Below, in pieces: positions 8,417 through 17,419 of a stretch of DNA of 64,000 nt. A model generated the notes under the pieces. The model was not told the origin of the DNA, ran no database searches, and was given only the letters and a program-made list of their open reading frames with translations. The stretch's first letter is position 1. Every line of letters starts with the position of its first letter. Location: NCBI RefSeq assembly GCF_022458895.1, contig NZ_JAINFL010000001.1, positions 496,001 to 560,000 of the forward strand, given 5' to 3'. Source of the stretch: Roseihalotalea indica. GTDB lineage: Bacteria > Bacteroidota > Bacteroidia > Cytophagales > Cyclobacteriaceae. The position numbers and the translations under genes were made by a program.

Positions 8417-10123
8417 TTAAACATTCATTTTCTTAAGCTCACTCACAGCATGGTCTACTGCCCGGGCGGTTAGGGCCATGTACGTAAGCGAAGGGTTCAC
8501 GCAAGATGCGGAGGTCATACAGGCTCCATCAGTTACGTAGACGTTGGTAACGTCGTGTACCTGGTTCCATTTATTAAGTACCGAAGTTTTTGGGTCGCGG
8601 CCCATGCGAGCGGTTCCCATTTCGTGAATACCCAGTCCAGGCCAGCTGTTTGAGTCGTACGTGTGTACATTTTTGCAACCGGCGGCTTCTAGCATTTCAG
8701 CAGCAGAATTAGCCATGTCTTTACGCATCGCTATCTCGTTCTCTTTAAACTCGGCATCAAAAACTACGGTAGGTTGTCCCCATTTATCCGTGTTGTCATA
8801 GTCGAGCGTCATTTTATTTTCGTGGTACGGGAGCGTCTCAGCAAAAGCGGTCATCCCTAAGTTCCAGGGGCCAGGGATTACAATTTTCTCTTTCAGACTG
8901 GTTCCGAAGCCTAATTCAGCTACCGCACTCTGCCAGCTATCGCGGCTGCCGCCTCCTTGGTAACCAAACCCTCGCAGGTAATCTTTCTGCTGAGTTTTAG
9001 CATCCAGGTTACGGAAGCGTGGAATATAGAACCCGGTAGGCTTGCGGCCATAATAATATTTGTCAGCAAAACCATCGTGCTCACCCGAAGCTCCTACCCG
9101 GAAGTGGTGGTCCATGATGTTATGGCCCAGCTCTCCACTGCTGGCGCCAATTCCGTCGGGAAAGGCATCAGACTTGGAGTTCATCAAAATAGAGGTAGAT
9201 GCAATGGCGGAGGCACAGCAGAAAACAATTTTGGAGTAGAATTCCAGCGCTTCGTTGGTTTCCCGGTCAATCACCTGTACTCCTACCGCTTTGCGTTTCT
9301 CTTTATCGTAGATGATAGAGGTTACAATAGAATCGGGTCGGATGGTGAGGTTGCCGGTAGCCTCGGCTACGGGTAGGGTAGCGGCGTTACTGCTAAAGTA
9401 GGCCCCGTAAGGACAGCCTCGAATACAACGGTTACGGTACTGGCATTTGGTGCGCCCGTTATGGTCTTGTGTAAGATTAGCCGTGCGGCCCATCGTTACT
9501 ACGCGCCCGCCAAAATTCTCCGCTACTTTTTCTCTAAAATGCTGCTCCAGGCAGTTGAAATCCATGGGTGGAAGGAAATTTCCGTCGGGTAACTGAGGAA
9601 GTCCTTCTTTTATTCCGTGGATACCCACAAAGCTCTCCACGTAATCGTACCAGGGTGCAATATCTTTATAGCGAATGGGCCAGTCTACTCCGTGTCCATC
9701 TTTAGCGTTAGCTTCAAAGTCCAGATCACTCCAGCGGTAGCTGTGGCGCCCCCACATAAGCGACCGACCGCCTACGTGGTAGCCCCGCATCCAGTCGAAC
9801 CGTTTTGTTTCCTGGTAGGGGTGCTCACTGTCTTTTACAAACCAGTGTTTGCTTGCTTCCTGAATGGTGTAGCCGGTGCGGCTTTGTTTGGGGTAATGTT
9901 CCTGAATTTCTTCCGGAGGGGTCTGCCCCCGGTGCGGAAGCTGCCAGGGTTCTTTGGTGGCAGTAGGGTACTCACCGTGTTTTACCATTCGCCCTCGCTC
10001 TAATACCAGCGTTTTGAGCCCTTTCTCGCACAGTTCTTTGGCAGCATAGCCACCACTAATACCTGAGCCAATAACAATGGCATCGTAGGTATTTTCCTCC
10101 TTTCCTTGCGCACTTATATACAT
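8417..10123 (-). CDS. GMC family FAD-dependent oxidoreductase
   Basis: This 568-residue flavoprotein has an N-terminal dinucleotide-binding motif (DAIVIGSGISGGYAAKEL, glycines at about 19-25) and LERGR closing the first beta-alpha-beta unit. The C-terminal GMC signature includes GLGIHEMGTARMG, with the likely catalytic His, and CVNPSLTYMALTARAVDHAV. A Cys-rich stretch (CQYRNRCIRGCPYGAYF) is typical of the bacterial sugar/alcohol dehydrogenase branch of the family. It has no signal peptide of its own; co-export with the Tat-type small subunit encoded directly downstream is the likely route. The substrate is probably a sugar, polyol or aldose, not determinable from sequence. About 115 bases separate it from the next upstream gene. 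Confidence 0.92.
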   Translation of the reverse strand: MYISAQGKEENTYDAIVIGSGISGGYAAKELCEKGLKTLVLERGRMVKHGEYPTATKEPWQLPHRGQTPPEEIQEHYPKQSRTGYTIQEASKHWFVKDSEHPYQETKRFDWMRGYHVGGRSLMWGRHSYRWSDLDFEANAKDGHGVDWPIRYKDIAPWYDYVESFVGIHGIKEGLPQLPDGNFLPPMDFNCLEQHFREKVAENFGGRVVTMGRTANLTQDHNGRTKCQYRNRCIRGCPYGAYFSSNAATLPVAEATGNLTIRPDSIVTSIIYDKEKRKAVGVQVIDRETNEALEFYSKIVFCCASAIASTSILMNSKSDAFPDGIGASSGELGHNIMDHHFRVGASGEHDGFADKYYYGRKPTGFYIPRFRNLDAKTQQKDYLRGFGYQGGGSRDSWQSAVAELGFGTSLKEKIVIPGPWNLGMTAFAETLPYHENKMTLDYDNTDKWGQPTVVFDAEFKENEIAMRKDMANSAAEMLEAAGCKNVHTYDSNSWPGLGIHEMGTARMGRDPKTSVLNKWNQVHDVTNVYVTDGACMTSASCVNPSLTYMALTARAVDHAVSELKKMNV

Positions 10124-10239
10124 ATGAAGACTAGGTTAAGATAAAAATATTAGAAAATAATAGGTTGGTCAAGTTAAAGCATTCCCCCTAATTATAAAAA
10201 TGAGGGTTGTAAAATCAACGCCTCGTTATGGGTATAATT

Positions 10240-10947
10240 TTAAAGAATGGCAATTAATTCCGGTAAAGCTGAAATCTCGTAATCTACTGAAAAGGAATGA
10301 GTAAGCTTTTCCGGGTTAAAGAAAATATGGTCAATGTCGGCATTTTGCGCGCCTCGAATATCGGTTTCCAGATTATCACCAATCATAATACATTCGGCAG
10401 GGTTGGCCCGTATGCGATCCAGCGTGTACTGAAACATTAGCTTGTGGGGCTTACGATAGCCGGCTTCATCGGATGTGGTTACCGTCTGAAAGTAATCAGT
10501 AAGCCCGGCACTACGCAACTTAATAGCTTGCACATCTGAAAAGCCATTCGTAACAATATGCAACTGATAGTGCTTTTGCAAAACATCCAGCGTAGTGAGC
10601 GTATCAGGCATAACATGCGCTTTGGTAGGGCATAATGCCAGATACTTTTGAGCAAACAGGGTTGAAAACTCTTGATCATATACTAACTGTAGCTCGTCAA
10701 ATATTAGCGTAAAACGCTCGTTGCGTAATCGTTCAGAGTCATATTCGCCCCGATTGTACAAATCCCATAACTTGTGGTTTACCTGGCGGAAGACCTGGCA
10801 AAAATCTTCGGCTGAAGAACAACCCATTGACTGGAGCTGGTAGCTTTGATAAAGCTCCTTCAAGGTTTCCGTTGAGCAGCGCTCAAAATCCCATAAAGTG
10901 TGATCAAGATCAAAGAGGATGTGGGTATATTTTCTTTTTCTCTTCAT
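10240..10947 (-). CDS. yjjG: YjjG family HAD pyrimidine nucleotidase
   Basis: This 235-residue protein is a haloacid-dehalogenase-superfamily phosphatase. Motif I is FDLDHTLWDF with nucleophile Asp13 and Asp15, motif II is IVTNGF, motif III lies around YRKPHKLMF, and motif IV is MIGDNLETDIRGAQNAD. The Trp after the DxDxT motif and the helical cap fit the YjjG branch (TIGR02254), which removes 5'-phosphates from non-canonical pyrimidine nucleotides as house-cleaning. It is cytoplasmic. It is transcribed alone, divergently from the kinase gene at 11077, with 129 bases of AT-rich sequence between them. Another HAD-type phosphatase role is possible. Confidence 0.85.
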   Translation of the reverse strand: MKRKRKYTHILFDLDHTLWDFERCSTETLKELYQSYQLQSMGCSSAEDFCQVFRQVNHKLWDLYNRGEYDSERLRNERFTLIFDELQLVYDQEFSTLFAQKYLALCPTKAHVMPDTLTTLDVLQKHYQLHIVTNGFSDVQAIKLRSAGLTDYFQTVTTSDEAGYRKPHKLMFQYTLDRIRANPAECIMIGDNLETDIRGAQNADIDHIFFNPEKLTHSFSVDYEISALPELIAIL

Positions 10948-11076
10948 AAATGCCGATGCTACTTAAGTGATTGCACTGCAAATAGTAGGGTGCAAAATGT
11001 TATCACAAAATATTTTTCATTAAGTTTATTCCCGGCCAAGGCATAATTTTTATTTTACTATTGCTCAACATACTAT

Positions 11077-14000
11077 ATGGCTCATAGCCGACTTGATTTT
11101 TTTGATGCATCGGGCGAGGATACTTCCGGTGAGATTATAGTGGTGGTAAATAACGAGTTTTATCCACAGTTAGCAAGCCATAACTTCTATATATCTTTTA
11201 GTCCCTCGTCCAAAAATTTGCCAGACTCGGGCCCTGCGCAGGCAGTGGAGAAAAATGAACTTTTACAGAAATTACGAGATACCTATATAGCCAGCCAGCC
11301 CCCGTTCAGCACTACTGAAAAGCTAGGTATTGATTTGGGGATAATAATGGTAAATGGCACCCAGTGGCATGTGTTGGCTTTCCCGCTGCTATGGAAAAAT
11401 ATGCCTGATTACTTTCTGCTAAAAATGATGAAGGAAGGAAGCCAGGCTGATGAGTCCACTATTTTTGATATGCAAGCCTTATTAAATAACGAGCTTCAGG
11501 TAGTGGGGGTGAACCTGGAATACGACCGCTTCTTTAATCAGAAAGAGGGGGCTCAACTAGAACATGCAGGGCCGCACGCAAATACTACCCTGATTGATAT
11601 GCCGCAGGTGCGGGAGTGGTTGCTGAATGAGGCAAAGACTGAGTATTCCGTTCAAGAAGTGATATACCACTTTCAGCGAGCAGAGCCCACCACCCTCAGA
11701 CTGAAAGCTCATCCCTTAGTAGCCAGTTCAGAGGAAGATAGCTACCTATTGCTTACCATAGAAGATCTTACTGAAAAGCAGTTGCTGGAAGAAGAAGTCG
11801 GTCAGCTTCTTTCAACGCAGCAGCGCTTTGAAATAATCTTTAATAATGCTTATCAGTTTATGGGCTTGTTAGACCGATACGGTAAGTTATTGGAAGTAAA
11901 CCAGCCCGCCCTAGACTTTGCTGGAGTTACACTAGGCGAGATCAGAGAACAGGCCGTATGGAAAACTCCCTGGTTCCAACCCGGGGAGGTTCCTCAACTG
12001 CGAGCGGCTATTCATAGAGCTGCTTCCGGAGTATTAGTACGCTATGAAACGGAGGTGGTGGGTCGCGACCAACAGGTGATGACCATCGATTTATCGCTAA
12101 AACCAAATTTTACTGATAAAGGCGCGGTAGGCTGGATTATTGCCGAAGGACGAGACATCAGTGAGAAGAAACGAGTAGAGCAAGAACTAGAGCTGGCAAA
12201 GGCCGAAGCAATTCGGAGCCAGGAACTTCTAAACAGCGTGGTTAATCATATTAGTTTGGGGGTTAAGTACATGAAAGCTATTCGTGATAATGACGGGAAT
12301 CTGCTGGATTTTGAATTTGTGCAACTAAATCAACAAGCCCGGAAAATACTCTTTCCTGCAGAAAAGCATGAGGCGGATATTATAGGTGCTCGGTACCTTC
12401 AGCGTCTGCCCGATCTTGGTAAAGCTAATTTTAAATACTACCAGCAAGTTTTAGAAACCGGCCAAACGCTGGAGACTGAAACTCAATACGAATCTCGCTG
12501 GTTTCATCGGGTTGTAGTGAAACTAGGCGATGGAGTGGTAACTACCCTGGAAGATATTACTTCCAGAAAACAAGCAGAGATAGAGCTACAGCAGAGCAAA
12601 CAACTTATTGATAGTGTTTATGAAACTGCCTCAGCCGGTATTGACGCGCTAACGGCACAACGTAATTCCCAGGGCAGAATCATAGATTTTGTATATCAGC
12701 GGGCAAATCAGAAAAGCCGGGCAATAAAGCAGGAGCCTGATTTTGATTTTATTGGTAAAAATCTTTTAACGCTGTATCCAGGGGTAAAAAAAGATGGGCT
12801 ATTTGAGAAATACGTGCGAGTAGTGGAGACAGGTAATACTATGCACGAAATTATTTACTACGGCCATGAACACTTTCGAACTTGGTTTGACTTGACTGTG
12901 GCTAAATGGAATGACGGTATTATCATGACTCTGGTAGATATTACCGAGCAGAAGCTGGCGGAAGAAAAAGTGAAAGAGGATGCCAGTTTGATTGAGAGTG
13001 TTTTCAATAATTCAGAAGCTGTTTTGCAACAGTATGAGGCAGTGCGCAACCAACAAAACGAAGTTGTAGACTTTATCTACGTAAAAACTAATAAAAAGGG
13101 GCTTGAAATGGCCGGTATGCCTCTAGATACTAACCTTACTGGCAAGCGCTTACTGGAAGTGCACCCGGGAGTGAAGGCAACGGGCGTATTCGGTATTTTG
13201 GAGCGAGTAACTAATACAGGCATACCAGAGCAACGGCTGTTTCACTATGATCAGGAAGGAATTGATAATTGGTTTCAGGGGAGTTACAGAAAACTAGGTG
13301 ACGGCGTAATAGTAACAATCGCTGATATTACCGAATTAAAGAGTGCCGAACAAAGGCTGGATGTTTCTGAACGAAAATTCCGCACCCTGGTAGAGAATAC
13401 GCCAGACATCATTAGCCGCCTTGATGTAAATTTTCGTTTCACTTTTGTCAACTCTGCTTTTAGCAAAGAAGTTGGTCAGTCGCCAGCCGTTCTTATTGGT
13501 AAAACTCCACAAGAGTTAATGTCTAATACTCTTGCTATTGAGCAACTGATGCAAGCCTTAAATAAGGCTGTTGAAACTAAAACAAACCAGGACTATTATG
13601 ATACGGTAAACACACCAGACGGCACCAGATCATTTTATTCTATTATTGTGCCCGAGCTCAATGAAGAGGCGCAGGTGCAATCGTTGCTGGTTATTACCCG
13701 CGATATTACCGAGCTTAAAAAGATTGAAGAGCGTGTGCGAGAAAGCGAACACTTCTTACTAACAACCCAGGAAGTTGCCGAAATTGGCAGTTTTGCTTAC
13801 AATCTGGCAGGTAATTCATTAGAAGGCAGCCCTAAGCTATTTGATATTTTAGATATTCCAGTACAGGAGCAGATTGATTTCTCGGTATTCCTTAAAAAGT
13901 TTCACCCAGATGATCGTCAAAAAGTAAAAGAGGCTATTAGTCATACCTTACGCTCCGGTGAGGATTACCATAATGAAGCTAGAGTTATTACGGAGTCAGG

Positions 14001-14811
14001 GGTAACCAAATACTTATTAGCTGTAGGGAAGGCGGAAGTTGGTGAGAAGGGAGGCACCAGAATGCTAGGGGTGGTTATGGATATTTCTCACTTGCGTAAA
14101 GCTGAACAAAAATTGCACGAACGTACCCAGGAATTAGAGTTAATTAACCAGGAGCTCAGTTCTTTTACCTATTCTATTTCTCATGATTTACGCACTCCTC
14201 TCCGGGCTATTTATGGTTACACCAGCATTCTTCTAGAAGAATATCAGGAAAGCCTGGACCAAGAAGCAAATCGTCTGTTGAATGTAGTATTGTCTAACGT
14301 AAGCCGAATGGGGAATCTGGTTGACGATCTACTGAGTTTTGCGCATTTGGGGAAGAAAGAAGTGGTGGCCCACCCTATAAATATTGAGCGGCTATTTAAA
14401 GATATTTTTAAAGAGCTGAGTGCAGAGTACAATACTCAGGCTGAGCTTATTGTGCACGCTCCCCTGCCTGTAATTAGAGGCGACCGTACGATGATGCGGC
14501 AGGTAGCAGAAAATTTATTGTCTAATGCGCTCAAGTTCAGTAGTGAGGTAGCTAAACCAGTTATTGAAGTGGGGCATCAGCCAAATGAAAACCATCCTGT
14601 TATCTATGTGCGAGATAATGGAGTAGGCTTTGATCAGAGATACCATGAAAAGCTTTTTGAAGTATTTCATAGACTACATCGGCAAGAAGATTTTAAAGGA
14701 ACGGGCGTTGGACTGGCCATTGTCCAGAAAATAGTTCAGCGGCATGGCGGCAAAATTTGGGCTGAAGGTAAGGAGGGAGAGGGAGCTACATTCTTCTTCT
14801 CGTTGTCGTAA
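11077..14811 (+). CDS. Soluble multi-PAS sensor histidine kinase
   Basis: This 1244-residue protein has no evident transmembrane segment, so sensing should be intracellular. After an unassigned N-terminal part (about 1-240) come about six PAS domains in series (roughly 248-370, 380-505, 510-635, 636-760, 765-885, 888-1010). The second to fourth are closely related to each other, suggesting internal duplication. HisKA follows with phospho-acceptor His1036 in SISHDLRTPLRAIYGY, then HATPase_c with NLLSNALKFS, RDNGVGFD and GTGVGLAIVQKIVQRHGG. No response regulator lies directly downstream. The hybrid kinase and receiver pair about 600 bases further may be its partners, but the gap prevents calling one operon. 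The signal sensed is unknown. Confidence 0.93.
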   Translation: MAHSRLDFFDASGEDTSGEIIVVVNNEFYPQLASHNFYISFSPSSKNLPDSGPAQAVEKNELLQKLRDTYIASQPPFSTTEKLGIDLGIIMVNGTQWHVLAFPLLWKNMPDYFLLKMMKEGSQADESTIFDMQALLNNELQVVGVNLEYDRFFNQKEGAQLEHAGPHANTTLIDMPQVREWLLNEAKTEYSVQEVIYHFQRAEPTTLRLKAHPLVASSEEDSYLLLTIEDLTEKQLLEEEVGQLLSTQQRFEIIFNNAYQFMGLLDRYGKLLEVNQPALDFAGVTLGEIREQAVWKTPWFQPGEVPQLRAAIHRAASGVLVRYETEVVGRDQQVMTIDLSLKPNFTDKGAVGWIIAEGRDISEKKRVEQELELAKAEAIRSQELLNSVVNHISLGVKYMKAIRDNDGNLLDFEFVQLNQQARKILFPAEKHEADIIGARYLQRLPDLGKANFKYYQQVLETGQTLETETQYESRWFHRVVVKLGDGVVTTLEDITSRKQAEIELQQSKQLIDSVYETASAGIDALTAQRNSQGRIIDFVYQRANQKSRAIKQEPDFDFIGKNLLTLYPGVKKDGLFEKYVRVVETGNTMHEIIYYGHEHFRTWFDLTVAKWNDGIIMTLVDITEQKLAEEKVKEDASLIESVFNNSEAVLQQYEAVRNQQNEVVDFIYVKTNKKGLEMAGMPLDTNLTGKRLLEVHPGVKATGVFGILERVTNTGIPEQRLFHYDQEGIDNWFQGSYRKLGDGVIVTIADITELKSAEQRLDVSERKFRTLVENTPDIISRLDVNFRFTFVNSAFSKEVGQSPAVLIGKTPQELMSNTLAIEQLMQALNKAVETKTNQDYYDTVNTPDGTRSFYSIIVPELNEEAQVQSLLVITRDITELKKIEERVRESEHFLLTTQEVAEIGSFAYNLAGNSLEGSPKLFDILDIPVQEQIDFSVFLKKFHPDDRQKVKEAISHTLRSGEDYHNEARVITESGVTKYLLAVGKAEVGEKGGTRMLGVVMDISHLRKAEQKLHERTQELELINQELSSFTYSISHDLRTPLRAIYGYTSILLEEYQESLDQEANRLLNVVLSNVSRMGNLVDDLLSFAHLGKKEVVAHPINIERLFKDIFKELSAEYNTQAELIVHAPLPVIRGDRTMMRQVAENLLSNALKFSSEVAKPVIEVGHQPNENHPVIYVRDNGVGFDQRYHEKLFEVFHRLHRQEDFKGTGVGLAIVQKIVQRHGGKIWAEGKEGEGATFFFSLS

Positions 14812-15408
14812 CCATCTTGGTATTGTTAAAATCGTGCTATCTTTAGCACAAGAAAATAGAGCGTTATACAGGCGCAGAATGGCTGCGTAGGTGCAAGTAA
14901 AGCCGGTTTTTTGATATATAGAGTAGTTTAGAGTATTTGATTGTGCCCGTAGGTAATAAGTCAAAAATTACTTATTTCAAATATTCAATTTTTACAATCT
15001 GGTACTTGATATCAGGCTTATTACTAATCAATAGCTACCCTTAGAACATCCTGCTTTTCCCAGCGATATAAAGAGACGAGGTAAAATAGACTTTATTACG
15101 GTTTATATTTTAGGCAAGATTTTGCTTTCCTCAGAGTCACTTGAGAGGACTCTGAGTATCTTAAAAAGATATGTTAGCGTAGTTTCGTGAGCTTAACAAG
15201 TAAATCGTAATAACCTTTAATAGACTAGAAGGTATGGGGATTTTTTACAATAAAGGATGTTTTTCTGATCAAATAGATGCTGTAATTGGTTGTACGATGC
15301 AGTAGCATTATCCAGATTAGGGTTAAAGAGCGTATCCCAGTAGGCAGCATATGGGTTTTTCCGCTTCCTTATCCCGAACTTAGGCAAGTTTTGTATAATT
15401 TATAGTGT
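14812..15408. other. Gene-free stretch with a palindromic repeat element
   Basis: No credible gene is present; the short frames here lack family features. A small hairpin GTGCTA/TAGCAC (14834-14849, loop four) lies just after the kinase stop and may help termination, though no T-run follows. The main content is the nested palindrome at 15087-15220, described separately. The remaining roughly 190 bases before 15409 should hold the promoter of the hybrid kinase, but I find no convincing -33/-7 pair. Confidence 0.6.
15087..15220. repeat. Nested palindromic repeat element, copy 1
   Basis: Outer arms TTATTACGGTTTA (15093-15105) and TAAATCGTAATAA (15201-15213) are inverted with one mismatch. An inner hairpin CTCAGAGTC (15130-15138) / GACTCTGAG (15148-15156) is perfect over nine pairs with a nine-base loop. 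A further small hairpin TATCTT/AAGATA lies at 15157-15171. The left end TAGACTTTATTACGGTT and the inner GAGGACTCTGAGTA recur exactly in the element at 53042-53168. The shared layout with different filling sequence marks two members of one repeat family. I do not recognise the family. Confidence 0.75.
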
Positions 15409-16905
15409 ATGGATATTAAAGAGAGGAATATTAGAATACTGATTCTGGAAGATGAAGCTCAGGATGTAGAACTGATGGAAAAGCAGCTACATAAGCATGG
15501 GTTTACTTTCCAGTCAGTAACAGTACAATCTCGCGAGGATTTTATCGAGCAACTACACCATTTCCATCCTGACCTCATCCTAGCTGATTACACGTTGCCT
15601 AGCTTCAACGGGTTAGAGGCCTTGGAAATAGTAAAAATCCAAAAATCAGAGGCTCCCGTAATATTTGTTACCGGCACTTTAGAGGTAGATCGAGCAGTAG
15701 AAACTGTTCTGAAAGGAGCTGCTAATTTCATCTTAAAAGAAAATATACCCAGCTTGCCCGGAGCGGTATACCGGGCGCTGGAAGCTGCTGATGATCGGAA
15801 GAAACGCGTAAACGCCGAGAATTCGTTACGGAAAAGCGAAGAGCATTTTTACAAGTTGTTTCATGCAAACCCCATTCCTGCTTCGGTAAGCCGATTTCAA
15901 ACCGGTAAGGTCATAGATATTAATGAGGCCCTGCTAGACGCTATGGGTTATCAGTATAACGAAATCATGAATGGCTCTCAGTCACTACAGCATCTGTGGC
16001 GCAAGCTGGAAGACCGAAAGCGCATAGTCCAGCGCCTGCAAGAGCACCATACTGTTCGTGGATATGAAGGTTCTCTCGTGACAAAGTCTGGTGATTTGCG
16101 GACCTTTCTGATTTCAGCAGAGCTATTGGAGATAAATGGGGAAGAATGCATACTGATGATGTACTTTGATGATACCGACCGTCAGCGTACCATGCGAGAA
16201 CTGCAAGAGCAAAGCCAGGCATTAATGCGGTCAAACACAGAACTGGAGCGGTTTGCATATATCACTTCTCACGACTTACGGGCACCGGTTGTAAATATTA
16301 CTGAACTCATTGATCTATACGATCAGCAGGACCCGGCGAAAGAATCAAATCAGGCAGTGATAGAGAAACTGCAGAAAAGTGCTCAGCAGCTTAATAGCAC
16401 ATTGAACACCCTGATTGAAGTGGTAGCCCTTAAAAATCAAACTCCTATTCAAAAAAGCTGGTACACCTGGCGCTCAATATTCGATAACGTTTTGTTAAGT
16501 ATTGGACAGCAAATTCGTAAATCAGGAGCGCAAATGACTGTTGATTTCTCTAAAGCCTCCAATGTGCTAGCAGATCGTGACTATCTGCATAGCATTTTAC
16601 TTAACCTTATCACAAATGCTATTAAGTATAAAAAAGAAAACAAAGCACCTAATATTAAGATTACATCATACAAAGAAAACGAAAAGACAGTATTATCAGT
16701 AAAAGATGAAGGTATTGGCATTGATTTAGACAAATACCATCACAAAGTTTTTGGACTGTATCAGCAATTCAGCGATAAGAAGCAAGGAAAAGGGCTGGGG
16801 CTGTACATTGTAAAAAATCAACTTGAGCGTATGGGCGGCAATATTCAGGTAGCCAGCCAAGTTGGTGTATTTACTGAGTTTAAATGTTATTTTTTAAACA
16901 TATAA
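15409..16905 (+). CDS. Receiver-PAS-histidine kinase hybrid
   Basis: This 498-residue cytoplasmic protein has an N-terminal receiver domain (about 8-125) with acidic pocket EDE at 14-16, phospho-acceptor Asp60 (LILADYTLP), Thr90 region (FVTGT) and Lys110. A PAS domain follows at about 140-260 (HFYKLFHANPIPASVSRFQ). The kinase core has His288 in ITSHDLRAPVVNITE and ATPase motifs NLITNAIKYKK, VKDEGIGID and GKGLGLYIVKNQLERMGG. With the receiver first, the kinase is likely to be switched by an upstream kinase rather than to feed its own receiver. A stand-alone receiver begins five bases after the stop and is the probable output. Regulatory target unknown. Confidence 0.92.
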   Translation: MDIKERNIRILILEDEAQDVELMEKQLHKHGFTFQSVTVQSREDFIEQLHHFHPDLILADYTLPSFNGLEALEIVKIQKSEAPVIFVTGTLEVDRAVETVLKGAANFILKENIPSLPGAVYRALEAADDRKKRVNAENSLRKSEEHFYKLFHANPIPASVSRFQTGKVIDINEALLDAMGYQYNEIMNGSQSLQHLWRKLEDRKRIVQRLQEHHTVRGYEGSLVTKSGDLRTFLISAELLEINGEECILMMYFDDTDRQRTMRELQEQSQALMRSNTELERFAYITSHDLRAPVVNITELIDLYDQQDPAKESNQAVIEKLQKSAQQLNSTLNTLIEVVALKNQTPIQKSWYTWRSIFDNVLLSIGQQIRKSGAQMTVDFSKASNVLADRDYLHSILLNLITNAIKYKKENKAPNIKITSYKENEKTVLSVKDEGIGIDLDKYHHKVFGLYQQFSDKKQGKGLGLYIVKNQLERMGGNIQVASQVGVFTEFKCYFLNI

Positions 16906-16909
16906 CAAC

Positions 16910-17320
16910 ATGCACCCTTTTGGTAAGGTCTTTATTATAGACGATGATGAGATCACGCGTTTTTTGCTGATCACAAAATTAGAAAAATATGGTTTTGCCA
17001 GCCAGTACCATACTTTTGCAAGTGCCAAAGAAGCTTTGGCCTTTTTGAAGAATACCAGAGACAATCCCCTAGAATTGCCTGATCTCATTTTTCTGGACAT
17101 CAATATGCCTGATATGGATAGCTGGGCTTTCCTGGAACGGTACGAAAACCTGTTTTTCTCTAATATTAAAAATATTCATGTATGTATTTTAACCTCTTCG
17201 GTTTTTGAAAAAGATATAGAGCGCGCTAATGCTCACCCCTTGGTAGATGAATATCTGGTGAAGCCAATCCAGAATGATTCGCTAAAAAATCTGGTAGAGA
17301 AATACGCTCTCGAACGCTAA
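16910..17320 (+). CDS. Single-domain response regulator (CheY/Rcp1-like)
   Basis: This 136-residue protein consists of one receiver domain with no output domain. The acidic cluster is DDDE at 11-14, the phospho-acceptor is Asp63 in FLDINMPDMD, the switch Ser/Thr lies in ILTSS at about 93-97, and the conserved lysine is Lys118 in YLVKPI. It starts five bases after the hybrid kinase stop, so the two are co-transcribed and probably form a phosphotransfer pair. Lacking a DNA-binding domain, it most likely acts through protein contact or as a phosphorelay intermediate. The lpdA promoter follows. Confidence 0.92.
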   Translation: MHPFGKVFIIDDDEITRFLLITKLEKYGFASQYHTFASAKEALAFLKNTRDNPLELPDLIFLDINMPDMDSWAFLERYENLFFSNIKNIHVCILTSSVFEKDIERANAHPLVDEYLVKPIQNDSLKNLVEKYALER

Positions 17321-17361
17321 GCCTTGATCGTTTGTTCTAAAACCGGGCTGATACACGAATT

Positions 17362-17390
17362 TTGTAATGCCCGTAAATCCACTATTTTTG
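17362..17390 (+). promoter_or_regulatory. Bacteroidota-type promoter for lpdA
   Basis: TTG at 17362-17364 is followed after 18 bases by TATTTTTG at 17383-17390, matching the -33 TTG / -7 TAnnTTTG consensus of the primary sigma factor in this phylum. It lies 30 bases before the lpdA start codon. Confidence 0.65.
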
Positions 17391-17419
17391 CACCAATTTA
17401 TTGGTGAACTTACACAACT

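Noticed and set aside
14674..14964. A reverse-strand frame overlapping the end of the multi-PAS kinase
   Set aside because: It is mostly antisense to the ATPase domain and has no motif.
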